Origin: Caballeronia calidae
GTDB taxonomy: Bacteria > Pseudomonadota > Gammaproteobacteria > Burkholderiales > Burkholderiaceae
Length of the DNA stretch: 64,000 bases
NCBI RefSeq assembly: GCF_900044055.2
Contig: NZ_FCOX02000037.1
Coordinates: 26,492-90,491 of the forward strand
Direction of reading: 5' to 3'
The position numbers were made by a program, and so were the translations under genes. Below are positions 18,067 to 27,181 of this stretch, piece by piece (position 1 is the stretch's first letter; the number at the start of each line of letters is the position of its first letter). Under the pieces are notes generated by a model, which saw nothing but the letters and a program-made list of their open reading frames with translations, was not told the origin of the DNA and did no database searches.

Positions 18067-18960
18067 ATGAAAAAACCCACCAAAACCCTCCGCGAGTTGC
18101 TGGAACGTGACGGCGCCCTTTTGAGCGCTGGTGTGTTCGGTCCGATGCCCGCAAAAATTGCGGAGCAGGCCGGGTTCGAAACCGTCTACATGGCGGGCGG
18201 CGGTACTGCGCTGGCGCGGGCGGGATACGCGGACCTCGGCCTCATGACTCTAACCGAGATGGCCGACAATGCCGCGGCGATCGCCCAGTCGGTGGAGGTA
18301 CCGGTGATTGCCGACGCCGACACGGGCTTCGGCAATCAGTTGAACGTGCAGCGCACGGTCCGCGAGTACGAGCGCGCAGGCGTCAGTGCCATCCACCTCG
18401 AAGACCAAGTCTTTCCCAAACGATGCGGTCATATGGAAGGAAAGAGCCTCATACCGATTGAAGAGGCGGTTCAGAAGATTCGCGCGGCAGTGGATGCGCG
18501 GTCCAGTCCCGACTTTTTGATCATCGCACGGTGCGACGCGCTCACCGTCGCTGGGATGGAAGAAGTAGTGCGCCGAGGCGAATCCTATCTGGAAGCGGGA
18601 GCTGACATGCTGTTCGTCGAGTCGCCACGCTCGATCGATGAAATCGCAGAGATCCCGAGACGCCTGCCCGGTAAGCATGTATTCAACATGGCATCAAGCG
18701 GTAAGACGCCGATCCTGTCCGTGGATGAAGTGGGCCAGTTAGGCTACAAGCTTATGCTCGTTCCGAACTTCGCCACGCTCGCTGCCATCAAAGCGATGAG
18801 AGAAGTGCTAACAGAAATAAAGTCGACCGGGACAGTCGCCGGCGTAGTCGATCGATGTGCGACCTTTGCTGAGTTCACAGCACTCGGCGGCCTAAAGGAA
18901 TTGCAAGAGATAGAAAAGCGATTTGGCGTTTCTTCACCCGCGACAGCGTTTCAAAAGTGA
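18067..18960 (+). CDS. PEP mutase/isocitrate lyase family C-C lyase (copy 1)
   Basis: A 297-residue TIM-barrel enzyme of the isocitrate lyase/PEP mutase superfamily. The start ATG 18067 is 16 bp after the monooxygenase stop. The metal-binding segment DADTGFG lies near 82-88. The flexible loop PKRCGHMEGK near 116-125 keeps the cysteine of isocitrate, methylisocitrate and dimethylmalate lyases, so cleavage of a 2-hydroxy- or 2-methyl-acid is more likely than phosphonate chemistry. Such lyases release glyoxylate, pyruvate or propionate. If glyoxylate is released, the co-regulated malate synthase G would consume it. The paralogue at 27182 has a changed loop. Annotation as oxaloacetate decarboxylase is an alternative. 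Confidence 0.82.
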   Translation: MKKPTKTLRELLERDGALLSAGVFGPMPAKIAEQAGFETVYMAGGGTALARAGYADLGLMTLTEMADNAAAIAQSVEVPVIADADTGFGNQLNVQRTVREYERAGVSAIHLEDQVFPKRCGHMEGKSLIPIEEAVQKIRAAVDARSSPDFLIIARCDALTVAGMEEVVRRGESYLEAGADMLFVESPRSIDEIAEIPRRLPGKHVFNMASSGKTPILSVDEVGQLGYKLMLVPNFATLAAIKAMREVLTEIKSTGTVAGVVDRCATFAEFTALGGLKELQEIEKRFGVSSPATAFQK

Positions 18961-19520
18961 GAATTGACTTCATGCGTATCTCAAAGTGGACCCCCGAACA
19001 AAAAGCGCAACCGACGGAGCTCGTCGATGCGATTCTCGAGCGCCGCGGCGGCAAACTGATAGACCTTGACCGCGCTCTGCTCTGGAGCGAGCCGTTGGCC
19101 CGCGCCTGGAACGTGTATCTGAAGGGGGTGCGCACTGGGCTTGGGGTAAGCCGAAAGCTCCGCGAATTGGGCATCTGCACCGTGGCGCTTATTACCGGCG
19201 CGCACTACGAATATCACCACCATGCGCCAGATTTTCTAGCAGCCGGTGGAGCCCAGGAAGAACTGGACGCACTGAAGGAATATCTCGAGTTGAGTAACAG
19301 CGATGCGCTCCAAGGGATGGGTAGAGACGAAGCGCTTGTCATTCGCTATGCGGAACAGATGACGCGCAATGTCCAAGTTGACGATGCTCTTTTCGCGCTT
19401 CTCAAAGAGCGTTTCGACACCCCAGAGCTCGTGGAGATTACGGCGTCGATTGCAACGTACAACATGGTTGCACGCTTCCTCGTGGCACTCGGTGTAACAC
19501 CCGAAGACGAGCACAGATAA
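18957..19520 (+). CDS. Carboxymuconolactone decarboxylase-family protein
   Basis: A 187-residue CMD-superfamily protein. The first start, GTG 18957, overlaps the lyase stop as GTGA; ATG 18972 is an alternative. The family core is at about 55-120, with TGAHYEYHHHAPDFLAAG giving the Y-E-x-x-x-H pattern typical of CMD proteins that are not AhpD peroxidases (no CxxC). Some members decarboxylate gamma-carboxymuconolactone; most are uncharacterised. Tight packing behind the monooxygenase and lyase genes suggests a step in the same pathway. Confidence 0.75.
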   Translation: MRIDFMRISKWTPEQKAQPTELVDAILERRGGKLIDLDRALLWSEPLARAWNVYLKGVRTGLGVSRKLRELGICTVALITGAHYEYHHHAPDFLAAGGAQEELDALKEYLELSNSDALQGMGRDEALVIRYAEQMTRNVQVDDALFALLKERFDTPELVEITASIATYNMVARFLVALGVTPEDEHR

Positions 19521-19614
19521 CGCGTCTACGAATCCTGGGCATTTTGATCAGCCTAGTCAGCCGAATTTAGCGCAGGCTAGGCAAAGTTTTTCCTACTCTA
19601 TCTGTACAAAAAAG

Positions 19615-20037
19615 ATGACTGCGAAAACTCACTTCTCTCACGTCAAACCGGGCGACACGGCGTTCGAGAGCGGCGGCCTGCGCGACTTTTTCGCTTATCG
19701 CGACCTTGGGATTGCCAAGGCGACGGAAGGCAAAGTGGTAGCACAACTCGTTCGAGCCAACGCTCAACCCGAGGCGGGAACGGGCTGGCACGTACATGGC
19801 GCTGAATTCCACATCGTGTACATGCTCAAGGGCTGGGCAAAGTTCATGTATGAGGGGCAAGAGACTCTAGTCTCGGCGGGGGATTGCGTACACCAGCGCC
19901 CGGGGATCCGTCACTTTCTCTTCGACTATTCGCCGGATATGGAATATCTCGAAGTAGTTGGACCGGCTGATTTTTCGAGCGTAGGCGTGGACGGGCCGTG
20001 TGCAGTGCCAGCCCCGAGTCGTTGGAGTAGGGACTAA
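19615..20037 (+). CDS. Cupin-domain protein
   Basis: A 140-residue single-domain cupin. Motif 1 is present as G-x-H-V-H-G-A-E-F-H (about 61-71) and motif 2 as GDCVHQRPGIRH (about 89-100), so the metal ligands His, His, Glu and His are intact. Small cupins act as dioxygenases, isomerases or decarboxylases, or bind ligands. It is the only cupin in the window and lies 94 bp after the CMD gene, probably in the same operon. The role may be an isomerisation or oxygenation between the FMO and lyase steps; this is inference. Confidence 0.75.
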   Translation: MTAKTHFSHVKPGDTAFESGGLRDFFAYRDLGIAKATEGKVVAQLVRANAQPEAGTGWHVHGAEFHIVYMLKGWAKFMYEGQETLVSAGDCVHQRPGIRHFLFDYSPDMEYLEVVGPADFSSVGVDGPCAVPAPSRWSRD

Positions 20038-20231
20038 TAGTCCCGGCGCGGTACCTTCTCGGTGCTGCGCCGAGTTGAAGGGATGAGCGCTTCGTTTCTC
20101 ACACGGTGCCAAGATGCTTCCCATTCTGCGCAAAGGTATTTTCCCCTTCGTCGTCGGCCCACGCTTAAGCGGGGGCTATACTTGTTGGCGGCAGTTTCTG
20201 CTCCAGCGACAATCAAAATTCCACTGAGCTT

Positions 20232-21029
20232 GTGAAAACTATCCCTGTTATGACGACCGATCAGAAAGTGCACAGCGATGCTTCCTTGGACGAAGAGACG
20301 AGCCGCCGTCTCGCGGATCTCGATGCCGTTTTCAAGTCTGGTCAAGTATCAGAAGGGCTTCGACGCAATGCGCCAACCCTGCATGCGGCAGCCTCGAACT
20401 TTTGGGACATGGCGTTCAGGCCGAGTGCTCTGTCTCCGCGCATGAAGGAACTCGTCCTCGTCGCGCTTCATGGGACCGTGACCGCGCTCGACTCGGAGGC
20501 AGTGCACAGGCATGTTCGTCGAGCGCTTTCGGCAGGAGCAAGCCCGCTGGACGTGATTGATGTGTTGACGACCATCGTCAGTGCAGCCAATCATGCCCTT
20601 TACTTTGCAATGCCAGTCTTGATCGGCGAACTGAAGGAATTGGGACATTCGGACGCAGAAGTTCCGCCGCTAACCCCCGAGGCCCAGGCAATCAAAGACG
20701 CGTTTATTCGGGAGCGCGGGTTCTGGAACGAACAGCGAGACGTTCTTGCTCGAATGATGCCGGAGTACTTTGCTGACTTGTCGCAGATCTCGACTGTGTC
20801 GTGGAAGGATGGCTCGCTTACGAGAAAAGAACGGGAACTGATCTGTGTCGCAATTGACTGTACCGTGACGCATACATTCGAGCCGGGTCTACGCATCCAT
20901 ATCCGAAACGCTCTCAAGGAAGGCGCGACCGCGGACGAAGTCCTCGATGTTTTTAAGCTTGCCTCGGTGATCGGGATGGAGGGTTACATCCTCAGCGCAG
21001 AGGCGTTGTTCGAGTCTCAGACTAGTTGA
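20232..21029 (+). CDS. Double-domain carboxymuconolactone decarboxylase-family protein
   Basis: A 265-residue protein made of two CMD-like halves. Each half has the pattern R-x-K/R-E-L-x-x-V-A-x-x-x-T-V-T followed by a histidine helix: SPRMKELVLVALHGTVTA near 69-86 and LTRKERELICVAIDCTVT near 198-215, each followed by R-x-H-V/I-R-x-A-L. No AhpD CxxC motif. GTG 20232 is the first start; ATG 20250 is possible. It belongs to the FMO1 operon and could act on a lactone intermediate. Function unproven. Confidence 0.72.
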   Translation: MKTIPVMTTDQKVHSDASLDEETSRRLADLDAVFKSGQVSEGLRRNAPTLHAAASNFWDMAFRPSALSPRMKELVLVALHGTVTALDSEAVHRHVRRALSAGASPLDVIDVLTTIVSAANHALYFAMPVLIGELKELGHSDAEVPPLTPEAQAIKDAFIRERGFWNEQRDVLARMMPEYFADLSQISTVSWKDGSLTRKERELICVAIDCTVTHTFEPGLRIHIRNALKEGATADEVLDVFKLASVIGMEGYILSAEALFESQTS

Positions 21030-21036
21030 TTCCGTG

Positions 21037-21064
21037 CAGCCGGAAGTCAAGTCCAACCCGGCTG
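21037..21064. terminator. Hairpin between CMD and MFS genes
   Basis: CAGCCGG and CCGGCTG form a perfect 7-bp stem around a 14-base loop, 8 bases after the upstream stop codon. No T-run follows, so it may act as an RNA-stability or attenuating hairpin within the operon rather than as a terminator. Confidence 0.35.
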
Positions 21065-21142
21065 TAGAGGCCAGCATGATGACAGAGGCGGGAGATGTTC
21101 CCAAACGTCAAGACCGCCCAATTAAATGAAGGAGATGAACAT

Positions 21143-22495
21143 ATGCAGGCGCTCGAGCAAAGCAAAGCGAGAGGTGAAGTTCGGGATTGCGCCAGCGCGA
21201 CTGGATGTGCTGACGGGTTTCTCGAACGGCGGGCAATTGGAAGGGCAACGAAGAGGCTCGTTCCGTTCATCCTCCTCTGCTACTTTATCGCGTATCTCGA
21301 CAGAACGAACATAGGCATTGCGGCGCTCCAGATGAATAAGGACATCGGGATCACAGCGTCTCAATTCGGATTTGGCGCGGGTCTCTTCTTCCTGATGTAC
21401 TGCTCGATGGAAGTGCCCTCAAATGTTTTGATGACCCGCTTCGGAGTCCGTCGCTGGGTTGCGCGGATCATGCTTACATGGGGTGTCGTCGCAGCGGGAA
21501 TGGCCTTCGTCAAGGGGGCGAATAGCTTTTACACGATGCGGGCACTTCTTGGGCTAGCGGAGGCCGGCTTCTTTCCCGCAATGCTTTACTACCTCACCAC
21601 GTGGTTTCCCACCGCCTATCGCGGTCGTGCGATTAGCTACCTGCAGGTAGCCGGACCTATGTCGTTCCTGATTGGCGCGCCAATCTCAAGTGCGCTTCTT
21701 GGTTTCGATGGGCACCTAGGGTTGCGCGGCTGGCAATGGATGTTCATTCTCGAAGCGGTCCCGGCGATCCTCCTTGCAGGGCTCGTACTTTTCATGCTTC
21801 CAGACGACCCGAAAAGTGCGAAGTGGCTGTCGCCGGATGAGAAAAACTGGCTCACTTCCAAGCTCGCCGCAGAGGAAAAGCAACGCACAGATGTTCGAGA
21901 ATACACCGTAATCGAGGCGATGCTGGAACCGCGGGTTCTACTCCTAGCCCTTGTTCATTTCAACCTCGTTTTAAGCGTGTACGGTGTTGGCTTCTTCCTT
22001 CCACAGATTGTGAAGGGTTTTGGCCTCGACAATTTTCACGCTGGGCTTGTATCCACCATCCCGTATGTAGCCGGGTGCGCCGGAATCATTTGGCTCGGCC
22101 GTCGATCTGACGCGAAGAAGGAACGTCGGATGCACACCGCTGTGCCGCTCATGGTTGCGGCTGCCGCTCTGATTGTTGCGGCGACGACGCAGACCCTTGC
22201 GGTCAAGATGGTGGCGTTTAGCTTTGTGGCGTTCGGCGCATATGGCTGTGTTTCAGCGTTTTGGACACTTCCTTCAACTTTCCTCAGCGGTGCAGCGGTA
22301 GCTGGTGCCATTGCTATCATCAATTGCATCGGCGCTCTGGGTGGATTCGCGGGTCCTTGGGTGATGGGACTTGTGAAGGACGCTACGGGAAGCTTTTCCG
22401 GAGGACTTTTCTTTCTCGCGTTAATGGACGTTATTGCTGTGGCGATAATCTTTTCCCTGTCTAGCTTGAGGGAGCAACACGGTCACATGGCGTAG
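21143..22495 (+). CDS. ACS-family MFS anion transporter (copy 1)
   Basis: A 450-residue, 12-helix transporter of the MFS anion:cation symporter family, which imports organic anions such as phthalate, tartrate, glucarate and 4-hydroxyphenylacetate. The signature YLDRTNIGIAALQMNKDIG at the first periplasmic loop is typical. ATG 21143 is chosen because AAGGAG lies eight bases upstream. It ends the FMO1 operon, before a rho-independent terminator. Its paralogue at 59842-61191 lies in another part of the cluster. Confidence 0.88.
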   Translation: MQALEQSKARGEVRDCASATGCADGFLERRAIGRATKRLVPFILLCYFIAYLDRTNIGIAALQMNKDIGITASQFGFGAGLFFLMYCSMEVPSNVLMTRFGVRRWVARIMLTWGVVAAGMAFVKGANSFYTMRALLGLAEAGFFPAMLYYLTTWFPTAYRGRAISYLQVAGPMSFLIGAPISSALLGFDGHLGLRGWQWMFILEAVPAILLAGLVLFMLPDDPKSAKWLSPDEKNWLTSKLAAEEKQRTDVREYTVIEAMLEPRVLLLALVHFNLVLSVYGVGFFLPQIVKGFGLDNFHAGLVSTIPYVAGCAGIIWLGRRSDAKKERRMHTAVPLMVAAAALIVAATTQTLAVKMVAFSFVAFGAYGCVSAFWTLPSTFLSGAAVAGAIAIINCIGALGGFAGPWVMGLVKDATGSFSGGLFFLALMDVIAVAIIFSLSSLREQHGHMA

Positions 22496-22544
22496 TCGCA
22501 TGTAATAGATCGTCGTTTATCAAAACGTCGCGCCCTCCGATATC

Positions 22545-22580
22545 GAGCCGCTCGCGCAACAATAGCGCAGCGGCTCTTTT
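22545..22580. terminator. Rho-independent terminator after the FMO1 operon
   Basis: GAGCCGC and GCGGCTC form the base of a stem that extends through CGCGC/GCGC around AACAATA, followed by TTTT at 22577-22580. It lies between the convergent transporter genes and probably ends the plus-strand operon. Confidence 0.75.
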
Positions 22581-22772
22581 CTTAGCTACGCGGCTTTAGG
22601 CAGCCCAGCAGACAACGAGTGTCATCAGTCGCATTAATGCGCCAAAGCATGGGAGCATGCCGAATCTGTTTTCTAGCCTAGTCATCGATGGCCTAACCCA
22701 ATAGAGCACGGGAGGGGCGGCACGAGTAGGTTCACTCAGGCAGCCCTTCCGTGGACTTCCAAGCCTGATGCG

Positions 22773-24110
22773 CTAGGCCCTTTCGCTGATGGGAGACTCG
22801 GTCAGGATCTGGGTAGATTCCACAGCTTCAGAATCCGCAACTGAAGTGTGCAGGTCGACATCCTTGGTTTCCGGCAGGAACTGAACCATGAAGAAGTTCA
22901 AAACGGCAAATGCCGTTACGTACCAACCCGGTGCTAAAGGCGACTTCAGCACGCTGACAAGCCATGCGCATACAAGGGGGGTGGTCCCGCCAAGCACGGC
23001 GACCGTAATTTGATATGCAATTGCATGAGAAATCGCGCGAGATTGAGTCGGGAAAAGCTCGGTGCTGGTGACGGTGCATGTCGCGCCATATAAGCCGATG
23101 CCAATGCCAAGAGCCACCTGTCCGAGGACGACCTGTAACTGCGATCCGTGCGCTGCAAGCCAAATAGCAGGGTACGCAACCATTGCAATCCACAATGTGC
23201 CGACTGATAGCAGGGTCTTCCGGCCGTACCGATCGCTCAACGTGCCGCTCACCGCTCCAAGGATGGCGTAGACGAAGATTCCCGCACCATTTGCGAGCAA
23301 CGCGGTCTTGGAGTCCATCCCAACTTGTTTCACAAGGAAGGTGTACATAAATCCAAGGAGCAAGTAAGCGGTGACCGCCTGTACCGGCATCAACATCGCG
23401 ACGTAGAGCATCGATTTGCGAGCGGGACGGGAGATACTTCGAAGCATGCTATTGAATTCCGCATTGCGGACTGCGAACAGGTATTCCTCAGGCTCTTCCA
23501 GTTTCTTCCGCATTTGAAAGCCGACGATACCGATCAAACCACCAATCAGGAACGGCACCCGCCAACCCCAATCCGCGTAAAGCTCCTTACCGATGACAGT
23601 CTGAAATCCAAGAAGAACGACCGTCACAAAAAACAGAGGAAGAGTGGCAAACGTGAATGCGATGCCGACCCAACGCCCTCGTCTCCCTTTGGGCGCCGAC
23701 TCCATGATGTAAATTATGCCGCCGGTGAACTCGCCACCTAGTGCGAGCCCTTGGGCGAATCGACAAAGAATAAGGAGAGTCGGGGCAGCAATGCCGATCT
23801 GCTGATAGGTCGGCAATACTCCGATCGCTGCAGTTGCTACTGCCATGAGCCAGATAGTGATGGCAAGTACCCTTACGCGACCGACCTTGTCTATCAGGTA
23901 GCCGAAGGCGATACCTCCGATCGGTCTGGCCAAGAAGGCCACCGCATAGACGGCGAATGTGCTTAAGAGCGCGCTTGACGAATCTTGGGAGGGGAAAAAA
24001 TGTGCAGCAATCAATGGTATAGAAAAAGCGAAGACGGTGAAGTCGTAGATCTCACCTAAGTTGCCTATGGAAATCGCGCCAATCTTGCGTCTAGCACCGT
24101 TTGAGGACAC
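22773..24110 (-). CDS. MHS-family metabolite:H+ symporter (copy 2)
   Basis: A 445-residue, 12-helix transporter, clearly paralogous over its whole length to the one at 7621-8958. The MHS motif RFAQGLALGGEFTGG and the loop GYLIDKVGRVRVL are present. The GTG start has AGGAGA eight bases upstream, the same arrangement as in copy 1. The upstream intergenic region is also duplicated, including the operator-like site at 24285. It is likely to take up an organic acid. Convergent with the FMO1 operon. Confidence 0.88.
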   Translation of the reverse strand: MSSNGARRKIGAISIGNLGEIYDFTVFAFSIPLIAAHFFPSQDSSSALLSTFAVYAVAFLARPIGGIAFGYLIDKVGRVRVLAITIWLMAVATAAIGVLPTYQQIGIAAPTLLILCRFAQGLALGGEFTGGIIYIMESAPKGRRGRWVGIAFTFATLPLFFVTVVLLGFQTVIGKELYADWGWRVPFLIGGLIGIVGFQMRKKLEEPEEYLFAVRNAEFNSMLRSISRPARKSMLYVAMLMPVQAVTAYLLLGFMYTFLVKQVGMDSKTALLANGAGIFVYAILGAVSGTLSDRYGRKTLLSVGTLWIAMVAYPAIWLAAHGSQLQVVLGQVALGIGIGLYGATCTVTSTELFPTQSRAISHAIAYQITVAVLGGTTPLVCAWLVSVLKSPLAPGWYVTAFAVLNFFMVQFLPETKDVDLHTSVADSEAVESTQILTESPISERA

Positions 24111-24284
24111 GGCTTGTCTCCTGTTCTAGTTTAGGTTTCCGGTCCGGTTGTCACCGGGCCGGTCAGAATCGGCGGATCCACTTCCCTTAAGATGCAGATG
24201 TTCGCGAGAGACATAAGAGGAATGGAGGCCGAAACAACGTTTTCATTCTAGAAACGCAGGCTCGCGCTCACCATGTAGTTCAAC

Positions 24285-24300
24285 GGCAAACAGAATTGCT
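24285..24300. promoter_or_regulatory. Shared operator-like site upstream of MHS2
   Basis: GGCAAACAGAATTGCT: arms GGCAA and TTGCT with a six-base spacer that differs from the usual TGATGC. Located 175 bp upstream of the transporter start, at the same place as the site in the glcB/MHS1 promoter. Confidence 0.5.
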
Positions 24301-25144
24301 TCTGACGCAAAGGAGGCGCTCACCACAGGGCACAGTGGTCGGTGCCATGGATGGGTGAATGAAAATTTGTAAGCGCAGCCGCGCTCGCAGCTGGAGCGCC
24401 CATGAAAGACGATATGTCCAAAATTTGCGCATGTGGTGACCGCCTGCGCCGGAGCGGCCACATGAGTTAGGCACTCTGGAGGAGCGCACGGGCTAACTTG
24501 CTCGGTTGTAAGAACCGCGGCATGCTCGATTTCATCGTCGCAGGCGCTGGCAATCTCCGAACTGGCGAGGCACTGCCAGTGTATTACGGCTCATTTGAGC
24601 GAGCCGTTGTGGCCTCCCCCGTACGCCTTAGGGGCTCGCCCAACACGGTACGAATTGGAGGCCGTCGGTCTGGAGGGCGCGACTATCCGGCAGCGTGTTT
24701 GCTTGCGCGTCATCCTCCGGCAAACATTCTAGCCGAGACCCCGCGTTGAGATGTGCGCTTTCCTTCCCGGTTCGCCGAATTTCGTGGACGCCCTCCCGTG
24801 TGCGAAAACTATGAGAGCGCTGGAACGTCGCTGCACTCCTGTTCCAACGAGCATGACATGGCTGAGGTCGCATTCGCGACGTAGGTGGCCACGGCTTGCA
24901 CTGGTGCAGAAAACGCATGACGAACCAGGCCACGCTGCTGGATTGATGAGATTTCGAACGGAATTGCTGGCATCAAGTCCGCGCCGAGAATCAGTTTGAT
25001 GCGGCCTACGTGACGCTGCGGCGTCGAACAAGCCGTACGTAAGCCGGAGCCTTCTGCGTGCGAGCTATCACGACAAGACCCGCATGGATAAACATTCATC
25101 CCATCTGGGACGATCACTCCGCGATATACGCGTTTTGCGTTACG

Positions 25145-25160
25145 CGCAAAAATCATTGGC
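25145..25160. promoter_or_regulatory. Shared operator-like site upstream of FMO3
   Basis: CGCAAAAATCATTGGC, arms CGCAA and TTGGC with a spacer ending in ATCA as in GCATCA. It starts 156 bp before the monooxygenase start. Confidence 0.5.
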
Positions 25161-25300
25161 CTGTGTGGCGACTAGTCCGAATACTCCTCCAGTTTTAATA
25201 TCCTCAGCACACCCTGCTAAGTCACCTTGGAGGCGAGTTGGAGATTATGGATCAACAGACATTTTAAGAAGACCGCAAACTGAAAAATGGCCCTGATGCG

Positions 25301-27082
25301 GTGGCGAGGCTGCCAGTGGAAAAGGCGTTAGCGGCGCATCTTAGCGACGCGGAGCACATCTCAAACTGGCTCGGTTCGTTTGAAAGGGCGTTGAATGCGC
25401 AAGATCAGTTTGCCGTACAATCCCTTTTTCTTAAGGATTCGTTTTGGCGCGACCTCTTCGCGATCACGTGGCATCTTACGCCCAGTCGCGGTAACGAGTC
25501 GATCGCCAAGACCTTTATAGACGAGCAGCCTCGTGTACTTGCCTGCGGATTCAAAATCGCCGCGGGCCGCACGCCTCCACGTCGCGTTACCCGCACCGGT
25601 GAACGGGTAATCGAAGGTATTTTCCAGTTTGACACCTCCTATGGAAGCGGATTGGGTATCGTTCGGATCCCCGTCACGGACCCTGGAAGGGCTTGGGTGA
25701 TCTCGACCAGCGTTAAGGAACTCAGAGGGTTCGAGGAGCCCGTTGGCAAGCGACGGCGGGAAGATGCTGCAGGACGAGTTTTTGGGGGACCGTCCTGGGC
25801 AGATAGGCGTGCGCGCGAGCAGGAGTATTCTGACCGTGATCCTGCGGTGCTGATCGTTGGCGGTGGTCACAACGGAATTTGCATGGCGGCGCGTTTGCGG
25901 TTGCTTGGTGTCGACGCGCTGGTGATCGAGCGACTTCCCAAGGCGGGCGATGTGTGGCGACAACGGTACGAGTCATTGGCATTGCACAATAAGATTCCGT
26001 TGAACGATATGCCCTATATTCCGTTCCCAGCGAGTTGGCCCACCTTCCCAACAAAGGACATGCTGGCAGAATGGATCGAATCCTACGCGATCGCGATGGA
26101 GTGCAACATTTGGACCAGTACGGAGTTCGTCGAGGGGACTTGGGACGAAGCGACGCGAACCTGGCGCGCGCGTGTACGACGCAAGGAAGGGGGCGAGCGC
26201 GTCTTCCGGCCACGTCATCTGATTTTCGCGAACGGTGTTCTCGGCAAACCCTCGCTTCCTAATCTGCCAGGCCTCGAGGAATATAAAGGTCAAATAATTC
26301 ATTCGCACTACTATAAATCTGGGCAGTCATGGAAAGGAAAGAAGGTTATCGTTGTCGGCGCTGGTAACACGGCGCATGACATCGCGCAGGATTTGCACGG
26401 CTGGGGCGCCACGGTCAAAATGGTTCAACGCGGTTCGGTCACAGTGTTCAGTGTGAAAGCCGCGAGCCTTAACCATGCGGTGCACTACACCGAGAATTTG
26501 CCGACCGAGGATGCAGACCTAATCATCACTAGCACACCGTTCGATTTGGCGCTTCGGGGTTACAAGATCAATACCCGGAAAATGCTGGAAATCGACAAAG
26601 AACTGCTAGACGGTCTGGCGGCTCGCGGATTTAAGACCGATATCGGCACCGATGGAGGTGGTCATCAGATGAAGGTGCGCGAGCGGCATGGCGGCTACAG
26701 TATAAACGTCGGTTGCTCAGATCTGATCGTCAATGGGAAGGTCGGACTTATCCCCGCGGAAGACATCGTTACATACTGCGACGTGGGCGCGATTCTCAAG
26801 GACGGCTCCATTGTGAAGGCGGATCTTATCGTTATGGCAACCGGGTATCACGCACCAGAAGAGGTCATCGGAGAGATGCTGGGGCGCGAAGTCATGGAGA
26901 AAATTGGGCCGGTCTGGGGACTGGGGTCCGACGGCGAGCTCAACAATATGTACAAACCGACTGCTCAAAAAGGTCTCTGGTTCATTGGCGGCGGGTTTGC
27001 TCAGGGTCGAATCTGGTCCCATCATTTGGCGATCCAAATCAAGGCGCGTGAGGCTGGTATCGTAACTGAAGACAACGTCTAG
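25301..27082 (+). CDS. Flavin-containing monooxygenase with NTF2-like N-domain (copy 3)
   Basis: A 593-residue paralogue of FMO1/FMO2, clearly diverged but colinear: NTF2-like N-domain, FAD motif GGGHNG, FMO signature YKGQIIHSHYY, NADPH motif GAGNTA and MATGYHAPE. The first possible start is GTG 25301; the frame is closed 36 bases further upstream and no strong ribosome binding site is visible, so the exact start is uncertain. A lyase paralogue follows 99 bp downstream, the same order as in the FMO1 operon. The sequence divergence from the other two suggests a related but different substrate. Confidence 0.85.
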   Translation: MARLPVEKALAAHLSDAEHISNWLGSFERALNAQDQFAVQSLFLKDSFWRDLFAITWHLTPSRGNESIAKTFIDEQPRVLACGFKIAAGRTPPRRVTRTGERVIEGIFQFDTSYGSGLGIVRIPVTDPGRAWVISTSVKELRGFEEPVGKRRREDAAGRVFGGPSWADRRAREQEYSDRDPAVLIVGGGHNGICMAARLRLLGVDALVIERLPKAGDVWRQRYESLALHNKIPLNDMPYIPFPASWPTFPTKDMLAEWIESYAIAMECNIWTSTEFVEGTWDEATRTWRARVRRKEGGERVFRPRHLIFANGVLGKPSLPNLPGLEEYKGQIIHSHYYKSGQSWKGKKVIVVGAGNTAHDIAQDLHGWGATVKMVQRGSVTVFSVKAASLNHAVHYTENLPTEDADLIITSTPFDLALRGYKINTRKMLEIDKELLDGLAARGFKTDIGTDGGGHQMKVRERHGGYSINVGCSDLIVNGKVGLIPAEDIVTYCDVGAILKDGSIVKADLIVMATGYHAPEEVIGEMLGREVMEKIGPVWGLGSDGELNNMYKPTAQKGLWFIGGGFAQGRIWSHHLAIQIKAREAGIVTEDNV

Positions 27083-27181
27083 TCCTTGCATACGACAGTG
27101 TGCACGGTGGCGAATGGCGAGGCGGCGGCTCGAAAAGCGAACGGGCCGCGCCAATGTGCAGAGTATGAGTGAGACAAAATA

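Larger units (their letters stand above)
24111..25300. other. 1.2-kb region: duplicated promoter and vestigial glcB start
   Basis: The part from 24244 to about 24410 lines up with 9098-9266 of the glcB/MHS1 promoter: CATTCTA at 24244 and GCAAAG at 24307 keep exactly the spacing found at 9098 and 9161. It ends in the same CTGGAGCGCCCATGAA that starts glcB. The frame from ATG 24402 stops after 22 codons, so no malate synthase is made here. The remainder, to the FMO3 start, holds an operator-like site at 25145 and no recognised gene. Confidence 0.65.
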
